Shown piece after piece: positions 51,667-61,143 of a stretch of 64,000 nt of DNA. The notes under the pieces are model-generated. The model searched no databases. It had not been told where the DNA came from and saw nothing but the letters and a program-made list of their open reading frames with translations. Location of the stretch: assembly GCF_025147765.1 (NCBI RefSeq), contig NZ_CP102265.1, positions 532,501 to 596,500 on the forward strand. Reading direction: 5' to 3'. This stretch comes from Blautia obeum ATCC 29174 (GTDB taxonomy: Bacteria; Bacillota; Clostridia; Lachnospirales; Lachnospiraceae). The stretch's first letter is position 1; every line of letters begins with the position of its first letter. The position numbers and the translations under genes are program-made.

Positions 51667-52847
51667 AGAAATTCGATTTTTCAAAAGGATTTGGCAATAT
51701 TGATCCGAAATATATCAGCGAAGCAGAGGGAGAATGGAAAGAAAAGAAAAATGTCTGGATAGCATCATTTTGGAGCAAACTGGCAGCAGCCTGTGTAATC
51801 CTGGCATTGATCTCCACTGTTTTATCGAATCCCAAAGTGCAGGCCGCGATTAAAAATCTTGCTTTATCCATAGGAGAAACTCTGGGATTTCAAAAGGAAA
51901 TTGAGCCATATACGGAAGCTTTAAACATTTCCCAGACGGATCATGGAATTACTGCAAACATAAAAGAAGTTGTTCTGGATGAGGGTGTTTTGCTGTTCAG
52001 GGTGCATGCAGAAATTGATAATACCGAAGAAAATGAGAAGAAGAAAACTGCGAATATTTCATCTTTTAGGAATACGGGGATCACACTTGATATGGGTAAA
52101 ACTACAATAAACGGACAGAAGCTGGATGAATATATGAATGCGGAGTATTCTCCTTATCCTGTAGATGATTTATTAGATGCAGATGCAGATAGCGATGAAA
52201 AGGAATATGACTGTGTACAGGAGTACCACTTTCATGCACCGACAGATCTCGGAGAAAATCCGGAGATACATCTTGTACTCAATGCGTTTGATTATGATGA
52301 CTGGGAAAAATCAGTGGCAGAATTTACATTTGATTTTAACATTTCGCGTGAGAAAATTCTGAAGCAGACAACGAATAAAGAACTGGAAAATATTTCTGTC
52401 CAGACAGAAGAAGGTACGGTGACACTGAAAGATATTTTCCTGAACAAGTTACAGAGCAGTATCTCAGCAGACGTGCCGGAAAAATTGTTCCAGAAGTATG
52501 AAGTTGAGTTGCGTGGAACGGACAGCAAAGGAAATAAAGTACGGTATAAACTGAAGGATGATGCAGAAACGGAAGCCATCAGTCGTAACTGGAAATTTAA
52601 GACTGATTTCTGGAGAACTTATGGAAGTGCCGGAGATGATGAAAGACCGGAGATTCCAGATCCCGACAGCGAATACCTGGAATTACAGCTTTATCTGAAA
52701 TCCGATGATATAATGGAAAGCAATATTACTGAAACGTATGATTTAGATGACGATACCTATGCCGAAGAAGAAGGAAAAGTGTACGATGTAGCAGATGATT
52801 CCGAATGGAAAGCTGTTGGAGAGAAGATACGGATTAATATCAGGTAA
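51663..52847 (+). CDS. DUF4179 membrane protein, probable anti-sigma factor (copy 1)
   Basis: A 394-residue protein with a short N-terminal cytoplasmic part (1-35), one membrane helix (about 39-58, LAAACVILALISTVL) and a large extracellular beta-rich DUF4179 domain. Pairing with the ECF sigma suggests it holds the sigma at the membrane until an envelope signal arrives. A second such cassette lies at 56570-58209. Confidence 0.85.
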   Translation: MKKFDFSKGFGNIDPKYISEAEGEWKEKKNVWIASFWSKLAAACVILALISTVLSNPKVQAAIKNLALSIGETLGFQKEIEPYTEALNISQTDHGITANIKEVVLDEGVLLFRVHAEIDNTEENEKKKTANISSFRNTGITLDMGKTTINGQKLDEYMNAEYSPYPVDDLLDADADSDEKEYDCVQEYHFHAPTDLGENPEIHLVLNAFDYDDWEKSVAEFTFDFNISREKILKQTTNKELENISVQTEEGTVTLKDIFLNKLQSSISADVPEKLFQKYEVELRGTDSKGNKVRYKLKDDAETEAISRNWKFKTDFWRTYGSAGDDERPEIPDPDSEYLELQLYLKSDDIMESNITETYDLDDDTYAEEEGKVYDVADDSEWKAVGEKIRINIR

Positions 52848-53053
52848 AGAGGATATTTTTTATCTGGAGTTGACAGTTCACATAATGAATTGCTGAAATA
52901 TGCCAATGAGAAAATGAAAGGTTGAATGATTAATTAGTAGCTTTAAGTGTGGGAATAGGAATGTACCGATAAAGGGATAAGATATCCATACATATAGACG
53001 TGAGATATAAAAAAAGCTATACTGTAAAAAAAGTACCAGAGGTGGCAGCAGGA

Positions 53054-53713
53054 ATGAAGAATAAAATTTTGGTAATCGAGGACGACCGTGCAATTTCAGA
53101 ATTGTTGTGTATGAACCTGGAAGCGGCAGGATATGAAACTGTGGCAGCTTATGATGGGGAAGAAGCCCAGCGTCTGCTCTTATGGCATGAGGATGCAGAT
53201 ATGGCAGTGGTGGATATCATGCTGCCGGGAAAAGACGGATTTGCACTGATGGAGGATTTTAAAAAGAAAGATATTCCGGTACTCTACCTGACTGCAAAGG
53301 ATGATGTGGCTTCCAAGGTGAAGGGATTAAAGCTGGGTGCGGAAGATTATATGGTAAAACCTTTTGAGATGCTGGAACTTCTGGTACGTATTGAGAAGGT
53401 GCTGGAGAGGACCGGACGGGCCAGGAAAGTCCTGATGATCCGAAATATTATGGTGGATGTGCAAAGCCATCAGGTTTTAAAAGATGGAATCCCGGTTAAT
53501 CTGAAACCAATGGAATATGATCTTTTTGTGCTGCTCCTCCAAAATAAAAACATTGCCCTTGGAAGGGAAGAACTGTTGAAACGGGTCTGGGGAGAAGATT
53601 ATCTGGGTGAAAGCAGGACGGTAGATGTTCATATCGGACAGCTCAGAAAAAAACTGGAACTTTATGACGAGATCAAGACGATCCCGAAGCTTGGATACCG
53701 TCTGGAGGAATAA
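53054..53713 (+). CDS. OmpR-family response regulator
   Basis: A 219-residue regulator. Receiver domain with acidic Glu9-Asp10-Asp11, phospho-acceptor Asp in AVVDIMLPGKDG (about 54) and Lys in YMVKPFE (about 103); winged-helix DNA-binding domain with GEDYLGESRTVDVHIGQLRK (about 182-201). The ATG at 53054 gives the normal N-terminus MKNKILVIEDD; the longer form from 53000 does not match the family. The histidine-kinase gene starts 2 bases after its stop. Confidence 0.93.
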   Translation: MKNKILVIEDDRAISELLCMNLEAAGYETVAAYDGEEAQRLLLWHEDADMAVVDIMLPGKDGFALMEDFKKKDIPVLYLTAKDDVASKVKGLKLGAEDYMVKPFEMLELLVRIEKVLERTGRARKVLMIRNIMVDVQSHQVLKDGIPVNLKPMEYDLFVLLLQNKNIALGREELLKRVWGEDYLGESRTVDVHIGQLRKKLELYDEIKTIPKLGYRLEE

Positions 53714-53715
53714 GT

Positions 53716-54975
53716 ATGAAGCTGTGGAAACGGACAGTACTTCTTATGCTGGTAACTTTATTGTGCGCGCTGATCCCAGTGGGTGCATTAAGCATTTATG
53801 TCACAGGAAACCGAAGCCTGAATAATGCAGCAGAGACTTACGGAAGACAATTGGAAAACGGGAAGACGCTTCTGGAACAATTTTGGGACAACAGCAAATA
53901 TGAACAGATGTCAGAGACCGGAAAGAAAGCCTATATGGGATTTCAATTCCAACGATGCTGTGGGGCGGGCATGGCGTTGATCGATAAGAAAAGTAATGCG
54001 GCCATTGAAAACCTGACAGATTATGAAGTTGTAGGAATTGAAAATCTGGGCCTGAAGAATGAAAATGATCCATATGCCTACAAGATACAGAAACTGGGGA
54101 AGAAATATCTTCTTCTTCAAAAAGTAGTTTTATCTAAACTAGAAGGATATGACGTCCTCTCTGTCCGGGAAGTCACAGGGCTTTTTGCAGAGCTGAGACA
54201 GACCGCTGGCTGGTTTACTGGAATTTATCTGGCAGTGTTCCTGATTGCCGGCCTTTTTATCTATATGATGATGAAGAGAACTGTGGAACGGATGGAGAAA
54301 CTGCAGGAAGTGGCGGAGAAACAGGAACTGCTCATGGGAGCACTTTCCCATGAAATGCGTACCCCGTTAACGTCCATTATCGGGTATTCGGATACCCTGC
54401 GCCATGTAAAGCTAAAAGATGAGCAGAAAGACCGGGCACTGGAACACATCAACCGGGAGGGAAAACGTCTGGAAGCCCTTTCGGGGAAAATGCTGCAGCT
54501 GCTGGGACTTTACCAGAACCACGCCATACAGATGGAAATGACCACGGCAGATGACCTTTTAAACCATGTCATAGACATGGAAAAAGAACAGGCAGAGAAG
54601 AAAAATGTGCAGCTGAAGATGGAATATGAAGCATTTTCCATGAAGATGGATCCTGCCTTGATGGAAAGCCTTCTGGTAAATCTGATCGACAATGCGCTAA
54701 AGGCTACGGATACAGGTGGGAGTATTCTGGTAAAAGCATATGAAACATCCGGAAAAAAGATTTTTGAGGTATCTGATAGCGGAATGGGAATTCCAGAGGA
54801 AGAACTGGGAAAGATTACAGATGCGTTTTATATGGTGGATAAGTCACGAAGCCGAAAAGAAGGCGGATCCGGACTTGGGCTGGCACTCTGTGTGAAGGTG
54901 GCAGAAATCCATGGCGGATTCCTGAAGATCGAAAGCCAGCCAGGAGAGGGGACAACGGTAAGGGCTGTCTTCTGA
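53716..54975 (+). CDS. Sensor histidine kinase
   Basis: A 419-residue kinase with two membrane helices (about 8-29, 160-185) bounding an extracellular sensor domain, then HisKA with the phosphorylated His in ALSHEMRTPLTS (about 212), N-box LLVNLIDNALKAT, and G-boxes DSGMGIPEE and GGSGLGLALC. Partner of the OmpR-type regulator upstream; ends at a terminator. Confidence 0.94.
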   Translation: MKLWKRTVLLMLVTLLCALIPVGALSIYVTGNRSLNNAAETYGRQLENGKTLLEQFWDNSKYEQMSETGKKAYMGFQFQRCCGAGMALIDKKSNAAIENLTDYEVVGIENLGLKNENDPYAYKIQKLGKKYLLLQKVVLSKLEGYDVLSVREVTGLFAELRQTAGWFTGIYLAVFLIAGLFIYMMMKRTVERMEKLQEVAEKQELLMGALSHEMRTPLTSIIGYSDTLRHVKLKDEQKDRALEHINREGKRLEALSGKMLQLLGLYQNHAIQMEMTTADDLLNHVIDMEKEQAEKKNVQLKMEYEAFSMKMDPALMESLLVNLIDNALKATDTGGSILVKAYETSGKKIFEVSDSGMGIPEEELGKITDAFYMVDKSRSRKEGGSGLGLALCVKVAEIHGGFLKIESQPGEGTTVRAVF

Positions 54976-55021
54976 TTTACAAGTTGTTTACATTTTGATG
55001 AATACATTGGAAAGGCAATAT

Positions 55022-55057
55022 GGTACTCTTTTCTTATAAGAAGAGGGTACCTTTTTT
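55022..55057 (+). terminator. Terminator after the two-component system
   Basis: GGTACTCTTTTCTT pairs with AAGAAGAGGGTACC (two G-T pairs), then TTTTTT. The in-frame ATG at 55020 of the following gene lies in it, so that gene starts downstream. Confidence 0.88.
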
Positions 55058-55085
55058 AATACGGATAAGAAAGGATGGGAAAGTG

Positions 55086-56459
55086 ATGAAAAAGGTAAAA
55101 ATGTTGATGGGAGCCGTTCTGTGTATGAATCTTTTGGCGGTATCAGGATGTGACAGCGTTGTACAGTCTGCTGTTGTAGAAGAAAAAGATGAAACAGATC
55201 AGAAAAAAGAGGAGAACAAGAAAACAGTTCAGGAAACAGTTGCAGAACAGGTAGAGGCACCGGAAACTTATCGGGCAATAATCCAGGCGGATTTAAGATC
55301 GGCGGATCGGGAGGATAAAGAAAATCCGATGAAGTTCACCCTGACAGCGGATGCACCGGTAAAAGTGCCGGATGTAGATGCAATCTGTTTAAAAAAAGTA
55401 AAAAGAGTGGCGATTTCTGAAGAAGAACAGAACAAGATAAAAGATACATTTGGCAAAGGACAGCTTATGCAGGAAGAGAACAACGAGAATGAACAGGCGG
55501 GGACGTATACGGTAGATGGACTGACCTATCAGTACTCTTATGTAAAGAGTGAGCAGGAATCTGATGTGGAGGAACTTGGATTTCAAATAGCGAAGTTTAT
55601 TTTTGACGATTGTGGAGACATGACTCTGGCATCGAGCGAGAAAAAAGAAAGGGAAGAACGCTTTCAAAATTATATAAAGGCAGGAAGCGGGAAAGTGTCT
55701 GAAAAGGAAGCAAAGGAGAAGGTTTCAGGTCTTGTGTCCGGAGACTGGGAGCTATTTGAAAGTTCTTCAAAAGCACTTACCGAAGGAAACACTACTTTGG
55801 AAAAAGATGATTTTATTTTTGAACGGGCGCTAGACGGGATCCCGGTTAATTATGTAAGGGAAATCTCTCTGCCTGTTAATGAGCAGGCCCTTGAATGGGA
55901 AAACGAAGATGGAACACTTCATGAAGGACAATCTGAAGGTTGGGAAAATGAAGTACTGACGATGGATTTTTGTAGTGGGACAATTCAGAGCTTTTTACAT
56001 AGAAATCCCATTGAAGCATCGAATGTTTCCGATGAGAGGCTGTTCTTACTTCCTTTTGATGAGGTCAAGGATATCTTTGAAAAAACAATCACTTTGCAGG
56101 TCATGACAGAAGACAAGAATCGGATGATTGCTGTCGATGGAGGAAGCAACTACCGTTATCCGTCCATTGATGCACAGAGCGCGGAGATAACCATAACAAA
56201 GGTACAGTTGGGTTATATGCGCATGCCAGACAGTGAAGACAGCGATACCGAAGCAGTCCTGGTCCCGGTGTGGGATTTTTATGGAACCTGGACTTCCGAA
56301 GAACCAGAGTATGAGTACGGAAATGGGGAGGATGGATTGGTCATGGGAGACGTGACGATGGATGATGCAGGTGTTCCACTCCTTACGATCGATGCACGCG
56401 ATGGCAGCGTGATACAAAGGATTCAGGCGGGGTGGGCAGTTTCTATGGGAGACAACTAA
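55086..56459 (+). CDS. Secreted lipoprotein, DUF6034-like
   Basis: A 457-residue protein with a lipoprotein signal: positive MKKVK, hydrophobic core and LLAVSGC lipobox (Cys about residue 21). The linker after Cys is Glu/Lys-rich, then a mixed alpha/beta extracellular domain. The ATG at 55086 follows AAAGGATGGG and lies beyond the terminator. Probably linked with the adjoining envelope-sensing genes. Family assignment is tentative. Confidence 0.75.
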   Translation: MKKVKMLMGAVLCMNLLAVSGCDSVVQSAVVEEKDETDQKKEENKKTVQETVAEQVEAPETYRAIIQADLRSADREDKENPMKFTLTADAPVKVPDVDAICLKKVKRVAISEEEQNKIKDTFGKGQLMQEENNENEQAGTYTVDGLTYQYSYVKSEQESDVEELGFQIAKFIFDDCGDMTLASSEKKEREERFQNYIKAGSGKVSEKEAKEKVSGLVSGDWELFESSSKALTEGNTTLEKDDFIFERALDGIPVNYVREISLPVNEQALEWENEDGTLHEGQSEGWENEVLTMDFCSGTIQSFLHRNPIEASNVSDERLFLLPFDEVKDIFEKTITLQVMTEDKNRMIAVDGGSNYRYPSIDAQSAEITITKVQLGYMRMPDSEDSDTEAVLVPVWDFYGTWTSEEPEYEYGNGEDGLVMGDVTMDDAGVPLLTIDARDGSVIQRIQAGWAVSMGDN

Positions 56460-56569
56460 ATATTTATAAAAATCTGCTATTACGAGAACCAATTTGCCTG
56501 TATATGCATCTAATTAGTGTAAAACAAAAACGTATATAAATCTGGCCGGATAGAAGGAGAAAACATATT

Positions 56570-57109
56570 ATGACAAAAGATGCATTTATCAGGGAGGTTC
56601 GGGATGCAGAAGCCATGCTGTATCATGTATCAAAGTCTATTTTGAAGAATGACTCTGATTGTGGTGATGCGGTACAGGAAACTCTTCTTAAAGCATACGA
56701 AAAACTTCCCACCTTAAAGAAAGAAAAATATTTCCGAACATGGATCACAAGGATTTTGATCAACGAATGCAAAGGGATTCTTCGGAAAAGAAAAAATGTT
56801 ATTCCATATGAAGAATATATGGACAATATGAGGCTGACTGAGGAGGACAGGTACAGTCATTTGTATATGGCGATTATGGAACTTCCGGAGGATTTGAGGA
56901 TTTTGGTAACATTGTATTATTTAGAAGGATTCTCACAGAAAGAGATCAGTGAGGCTCTGGATATTCCAGATGGAACGATCAAAAGCAGACTTTCCCGTGC
57001 AAGAGAATTTTTGAAGGTACAGTTATCCGAAGAAGAGAAAAGACCGGCAGCTGGGAAAAACAGCAAGCAATTAAAGAGAATAACAGGAAAGGGGAAAATG
57101 TCATGTTAG
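56570..57109 (+). CDS. ECF-type RNA polymerase sigma factor (copy 2)
   Basis: A 179-residue sigma with region 2 (AEAMLYHVSKSILKNDSDCG then YFRTWITRILINECK) and region 4 (LYYLEGFSQKEISEALDIPD, GTIKSRLSRAREFL). The last 30 residues are basic and variable. Overlaps the DUF4179 gene by 7 bases. Confidence 0.93.
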   Translation: MTKDAFIREVRDAEAMLYHVSKSILKNDSDCGDAVQETLLKAYEKLPTLKKEKYFRTWITRILINECKGILRKRKNVIPYEEYMDNMRLTEEDRYSHLYMAIMELPEDLRILVTLYYLEGFSQKEISEALDIPDGTIKSRLSRAREFLKVQLSEEEKRPAAGKNSKQLKRITGKGKMSC

Positions 57110-58209
57110 AGAACAAATGGAATAATATCGCACCGGAAGTACCACAGGATTTTCATAATAAATTTGAAGAGACACTGAGACAGATTGAGCAGGCAGATAC
57201 AGTTGATAAAAAATACAAAAGAAAAAGAATCAGTGGTCGATTATTGATTGCAGCAGCAGTAATCTGTACTGGTATGGCTGTTACTGTGGCTGCAAAAGAG
57301 TTCTTTAAATGGAATGACCATCTGTTAGAAAGGCTGGAACCATCCGAAAAGCAGCAGGAAACAATGCAGGAATCAACCTATATTCAGAATATAGACCAGT
57401 CTGTAACACAAAATGGCGTGACTGTTACCTTGATAGATTCTGTTCAGGATCAGGGATTTCTGTATGCTTTTTTTGAAGTGAAAACAGATGACAATATTTC
57501 TATGACTGATAATACTTCTTTTGAGGAGATGACACATTTTAAGATCGATGGAAAAGAAGTCTATGCAGATGATGACAACAGATTTGGAAGCCTGAGTACA
57601 GGTGTAAGTCAGGACAATCTGCTGAACTATGAGCAGGATTCGGCACATTCTAAATATTTTACAGCAGGGATTTCTTATGACAGTGATTATGATCTGAGTA
57701 ATAAAACCGTAGAAATTACATTAAAGAATCTTACGGAGGAAGGAGATTATGATAAGACTGTTATTACAGATGGAACATGGGATTTTAAATGGACCTTGGG
57801 TGCAGTAAAGCCTCCGACAACTCTGGAAGTGAACCGGAAATGTGATTTTGGAGGTTATGAAATCACAGTGAAAAAAATGGAAGTAACGCCCCTTTTATGG
57901 TCATTATATCTTGATTATGATGAGGCTATGAAGGTGTATGAAGATGAGAAAAACAAATTTGAGTACGCAGGTACGGACTATGGCATGGATCTTTATGACA
58001 GAACTAATATTGACCAGGTGCGTTATAAAGATGGAACGGTTTTAACACTTGATCTGACCATGGGAGGCATCGCCGGCGGTGGAGAAAAACAGGATAAGGA
58101 AAATGGTGTCCTGATCATCAGAAACAGCTTTCCGCAACTGGTTGATGTAGATAACCTGCAGGCGGTACATTTTGGGAACATTGACCAGTGGCTTGAAGTG
58201 CGGGAATAG
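57103..58209 (+). CDS. DUF4179 membrane protein, probable anti-sigma factor (copy 2)
   Basis: A 368-residue protein with an N-terminal cytoplasmic segment, one membrane helix (about 48-64, LLIAAAVICTGMAVTVA) and an extracellular DUF4179-type domain. Same coupling to an ECF sigma as at 51663, though the proteins differ enough to be independent systems rather than a recent duplication. Confidence 0.83.
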   Translation: MLENKWNNIAPEVPQDFHNKFEETLRQIEQADTVDKKYKRKRISGRLLIAAAVICTGMAVTVAAKEFFKWNDHLLERLEPSEKQQETMQESTYIQNIDQSVTQNGVTVTLIDSVQDQGFLYAFFEVKTDDNISMTDNTSFEEMTHFKIDGKEVYADDDNRFGSLSTGVSQDNLLNYEQDSAHSKYFTAGISYDSDYDLSNKTVEITLKNLTEEGDYDKTVITDGTWDFKWTLGAVKPPTTLEVNRKCDFGGYEITVKKMEVTPLLWSLYLDYDEAMKVYEDEKNKFEYAGTDYGMDLYDRTNIDQVRYKDGTVLTLDLTMGGIAGGGEKQDKENGVLIIRNSFPQLVDVDNLQAVHFGNIDQWLEVRE

Positions 58210-58256
58210 GAATGTGCTGATAACCACTGAAATTTAAGGAGTCAACAACATATGAT

Positions 58257-58302
58257 AAGAAGCCGGAAAATCAGTTTTTCATTACTGATTTTCCGGCTTC
58301 TT
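58257..58302. terminator. Strong bidirectional terminator
   Basis: AAGAAGCCGGAAAATCAGT pairs with ACTGATTTTCCGGCTTCTT around TTTTCATT. The 154 bp between it and the next gene (58303-58456) hold no feature I can name. Confidence 0.9.
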
Positions 58303-58456
58303 GTAGTTGTCAAATCAATATCCAAGTGTGTCGTTAACGAGGATCACGTGGATTCTGTCAGTGTGTCTGGAGAATCTGGTAATCAGGAACTGGCAGCAGA
58401 TAGTATCCATGGATTTGCAGTCAAAGCATTTGGGATACTCCCGATACAAGTTTTGT

Positions 58457-60514
58457 TTATGCGTTTCCAAGTACAGCTGAGATTTTAATTTCTTTTTCCT
58501 CTTCGCAAAGATCAAACGCTTCATTATCCTGTACGGTAAAGTGAACTTCGTATAATATATTGTCAGATAAAGTATCTGGTGTTTCACCAGATTCTGTCTG
58601 AATATGCCACAATTCTGCAGGGACCTCTTTTAAAGAACCATCTGTTTCATAGGAATAAAGTTTAAGACTTCCAGTTTCTCCGGATATACCCTTCATACGC
58701 AGAGCAACCGTAGTATTTGGATGAACATTTTCAACTGTGACAGTATTCAGCCATCCTGTTACAGTTCCCTGTCCGCCATCAGCCTCAAACTTATCCTGAC
58801 TTAAAACGTTTCGGTTAGCCTTGTCCAGATTGACTTTACGATAAGGCATTTCCGGAAGATATACAAATCGATCCTGTAATCTCAGAAGTTCAAGATATCC
58901 GGTTGGACAATAGAGGGCATTTCCACTGTTTCCTGCATACATGCCAATCGCCATGTTATTATATCCAGGTTTATTTGATACATTCATCGTGAACACAGTT
59001 TTACCGGTCTCAAAATCAAGCATAATATACTGCCACATGCTGGTTTCCATATCCTGAACATAACCGTAAATGTATCCGGTCGCGGTAGAAAGCTTCAGCA
59101 TAGAAGTGTCAGAGAGATCACTTCTGCACCAGATGCTCTTCATTTCATAACCATCATCTGTTTTTATTGTATCTACGCGTTCCACACCAGGAGCAATCAT
59201 GCTGTTTCCCTGTCTTAACCAGTTTACATCATAAATATTTTCATAGCTCTGTATGGATGAGTCGCTGTCTTCTTTCCCAAGGTTGGCACTTCCAGCACCA
59301 AACCAGTTGCACACGATCGTACTTACTGTTCCGGATCCGTTATCGTATACGATTGCTGAGTTTTCAACAGATACCTGTACATCCTCAGGAAGTTCATCGA
59401 TGACTGGCATGGTTGCCATTGTTTCACCGGTTTTCATGTCCAGTGCAAGCAGATTTACCGGGTTCTGGTTGTCTGTAAACATAACAAGATCCTTTGTCAA
59501 AGATGGGGAACATCCACTTCCCCATGCAAGACAGCCACCGGTTGTAGAATCTCCTTCTTTGCTCTCTTTGGCACCGACACTTTCATAAGCAGTCTGCCAT
59601 ACTTTATTTATTCCATTATCTGCCTGGAACAGATAACAGTTTGTATTTGTAAGGATTACAGCGCCATCTTTTGAAGCAGAAATTCCGTTTTCTGCACCTT
59701 CACCAGGAGTTAATTCGTATACAAATACGGCATCTGACAGGTTTATTTCTTCACCGTTCAGAATAGAATCAATGGCCGCCCGGGAAATATAACCAACTGC
59801 CCCTTGCTGTTTTCGATCAGGATAAATACGGAATCCACCTGTTGCAAACCACAGATTTCCATCATAATCAAATACGACAGAAAGAAGATTCTGATCCAGT
59901 GTTTTTCCAAGTTTTTCTTCGGCAGCTGTTTTTATATCAATATCAAGTACCTTTTCAAATTCAGGAAGGACATTACCTTCGTCATCAGTTGCCTTCAGCA
60001 TAAGAACATGATTGTTGCTGGTAGGACATACCAGACGGTTGCTCTCATCGACAAAGGAATAGGAACTCTGGATCATATAACCACCACCATCATGCTGTTT
60101 TGGAGAAAAGCAGCCCAGTGTCTGAGTTTCATCAGCATTGATGTCGCGAATGGCGAGCCCGCCAAGGAACGGAACTACGGCATGTCCGTAAGTGTCAAAA
60201 AAGATTGCAGGAGAAGCATTTGGATTTGTCTTCTCATAAGAAACATTGATTTCTGAATAGATATCAACAGGAAGCACCTCATCTGTAGAGTCAGTATTGT
60301 AGCAGTCATGGTGAATATTGGAATCACTTTTTGCCATATAAGGATTTTCATCCACTATTTTGGCTGTCAGAGATTTTATTGGTAATTCTGTTGATTCAGA
60401 GGTTTCGGCTGCTTCTGTTGGTATTTCATCGGCATATACGGCAGTCAAGCTGCCTCCAGATGTCATAGTGATCATTAATGCTGTCATTGCAAGGAATAAA
60501 GTTCTTTTCTTCAT
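58457..60514 (-). CDS. Secreted beta-propeller-like protein
   Basis: A 685-residue protein with a signal peptide (MKKRTLFLAMTALMITMTSG, cleaved about VYADE). The mature part has repeated four-strand units with patterns such as FDYDGNLWFATGGFRI, GISASKDGAVILTNTNCYLF and LALDMKTGETMATMPV, as in PQQ/NHL-like propellers, then a C-terminal sandwich-like domain (about 575-685). There is no sortase or lipid anchor. It follows the degenerate receiver gene by 26 bases on the same strand with a GGAGGA site, so the two form an operon. Function unknown. Confidence 0.75.
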   Translation of the reverse strand: MKKRTLFLAMTALMITMTSGGSLTAVYADEIPTEAAETSESTELPIKSLTAKIVDENPYMAKSDSNIHHDCYNTDSTDEVLPVDIYSEINVSYEKTNPNASPAIFFDTYGHAVVPFLGGLAIRDINADETQTLGCFSPKQHDGGGYMIQSSYSFVDESNRLVCPTSNNHVLMLKATDDEGNVLPEFEKVLDIDIKTAAEEKLGKTLDQNLLSVVFDYDGNLWFATGGFRIYPDRKQQGAVGYISRAAIDSILNGEEINLSDAVFVYELTPGEGAENGISASKDGAVILTNTNCYLFQADNGINKVWQTAYESVGAKESKEGDSTTGGCLAWGSGCSPSLTKDLVMFTDNQNPVNLLALDMKTGETMATMPVIDELPEDVQVSVENSAIVYDNGSGTVSTIVCNWFGAGSANLGKEDSDSSIQSYENIYDVNWLRQGNSMIAPGVERVDTIKTDDGYEMKSIWCRSDLSDTSMLKLSTATGYIYGYVQDMETSMWQYIMLDFETGKTVFTMNVSNKPGYNNMAIGMYAGNSGNALYCPTGYLELLRLQDRFVYLPEMPYRKVNLDKANRNVLSQDKFEADGGQGTVTGWLNTVTVENVHPNTTVALRMKGISGETGSLKLYSYETDGSLKEVPAELWHIQTESGETPDTLSDNILYEVHFTVQDNEAFDLCEEEKEIKISAVLGNA

Positions 60515-60540
60515 TCATTTTCCTCCTGAAATTATATTGT

Positions 60541-60918
60541 TTAAATGATTGTTTTTTTCAATCTGAACCAGGCTCTGAGACCTTCCTGGATTTCATCGTC
60601 CCTCACTGGTTCCAGAAAAAAGTATTCTACACGAAGCCTGAAAGCATGAAGTGAAAAATCTAAATTGCTGCACCAGATAATTCCACAGCCAGGAAATAAG
60701 GAGCGCAGATGTTCTGCCGCATTGAGTCCATCTACTCCAGGTAGTACAAGAAGTACAATATCTGGTACATGTGTTTGTATCTCTTTAAAAAAAACTTCCT
60801 GATTCTGATAAGTTTCAAGTAATGGAAAAAGCTTTTGATTTATGCAGTAATCATTAATTACTTTTGCGTAATGTTCCCCTTCATGTTTTAAATCAGTTAA
60901 TACTGCAATACGATACAC
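60541..60918 (-). CDS. Degenerate response-regulator receiver domain, stand-alone
   Basis: A 125-residue protein starting at GTG 60918, set by AAGGAGG seven bases upstream; the longer frame to 60966 runs into the promoter. The fold pattern is a CheY-like receiver (RIAVLTDL, PDIVLLVLPGVDGL, GIIWCSNL, YFFLEPV), but the phospho-acceptor Asp is missing (LLVLPG where LLDxxLPG is usual) and the conserved Lys is Glu (LEP for KP). It probably works without phosphorylation. Divergent from an AgrA-like regulator gene, in an operon with the propeller protein. Confidence 0.75.
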   Translation of the reverse strand: MYRIAVLTDLKHEGEHYAKVINDYCINQKLFPLLETYQNQEVFFKEIQTHVPDIVLLVLPGVDGLNAAEHLRSLFPGCGIIWCSNLDFSLHAFRLRVEYFFLEPVRDDEIQEGLRAWFRLKKTII

Positions 60919-61033
60919 AAATCTCCTCCTTTTACCTATATTTAAAAGCATATTTAGTGGAATCAAGTAAGTTATTGTGAGGGATATTCGTTTGTTTTAT
61001 TATATGAAAAGTAAGAAGAATTTCAAGAATTCT

Positions 61034-61067
61034 GTCACGAAACAGCAGAAAATGGCACGAATTGCAA
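61034..61067 (+). promoter_or_regulatory. Possible LytTR direct repeats
   Basis: TCACGAAACAGCA (61035-61047) and GCACGAATTGCA (61055-61066) are direct repeats about 20 bp apart, close to the two-turn spacing LytTR regulators use. A -10-like TATACT (about 61101) follows. They lie in the intergenic region of the divergent receiver and LytTR genes. Confidence 0.5.
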
Positions 61068-61143
61068 AAACACTTTCATGGATTGGATAAAAAAATTATG
61101 CTATACTCTTTATATGTTTCAGAAACATGAAGGGGGAGCGACT

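Noticed and set aside
58303..58456. Short ORFs on both strands after the terminator
   Set aside because: No ribosome site, no family resemblance and partial overlap with the terminator; left unannotated.
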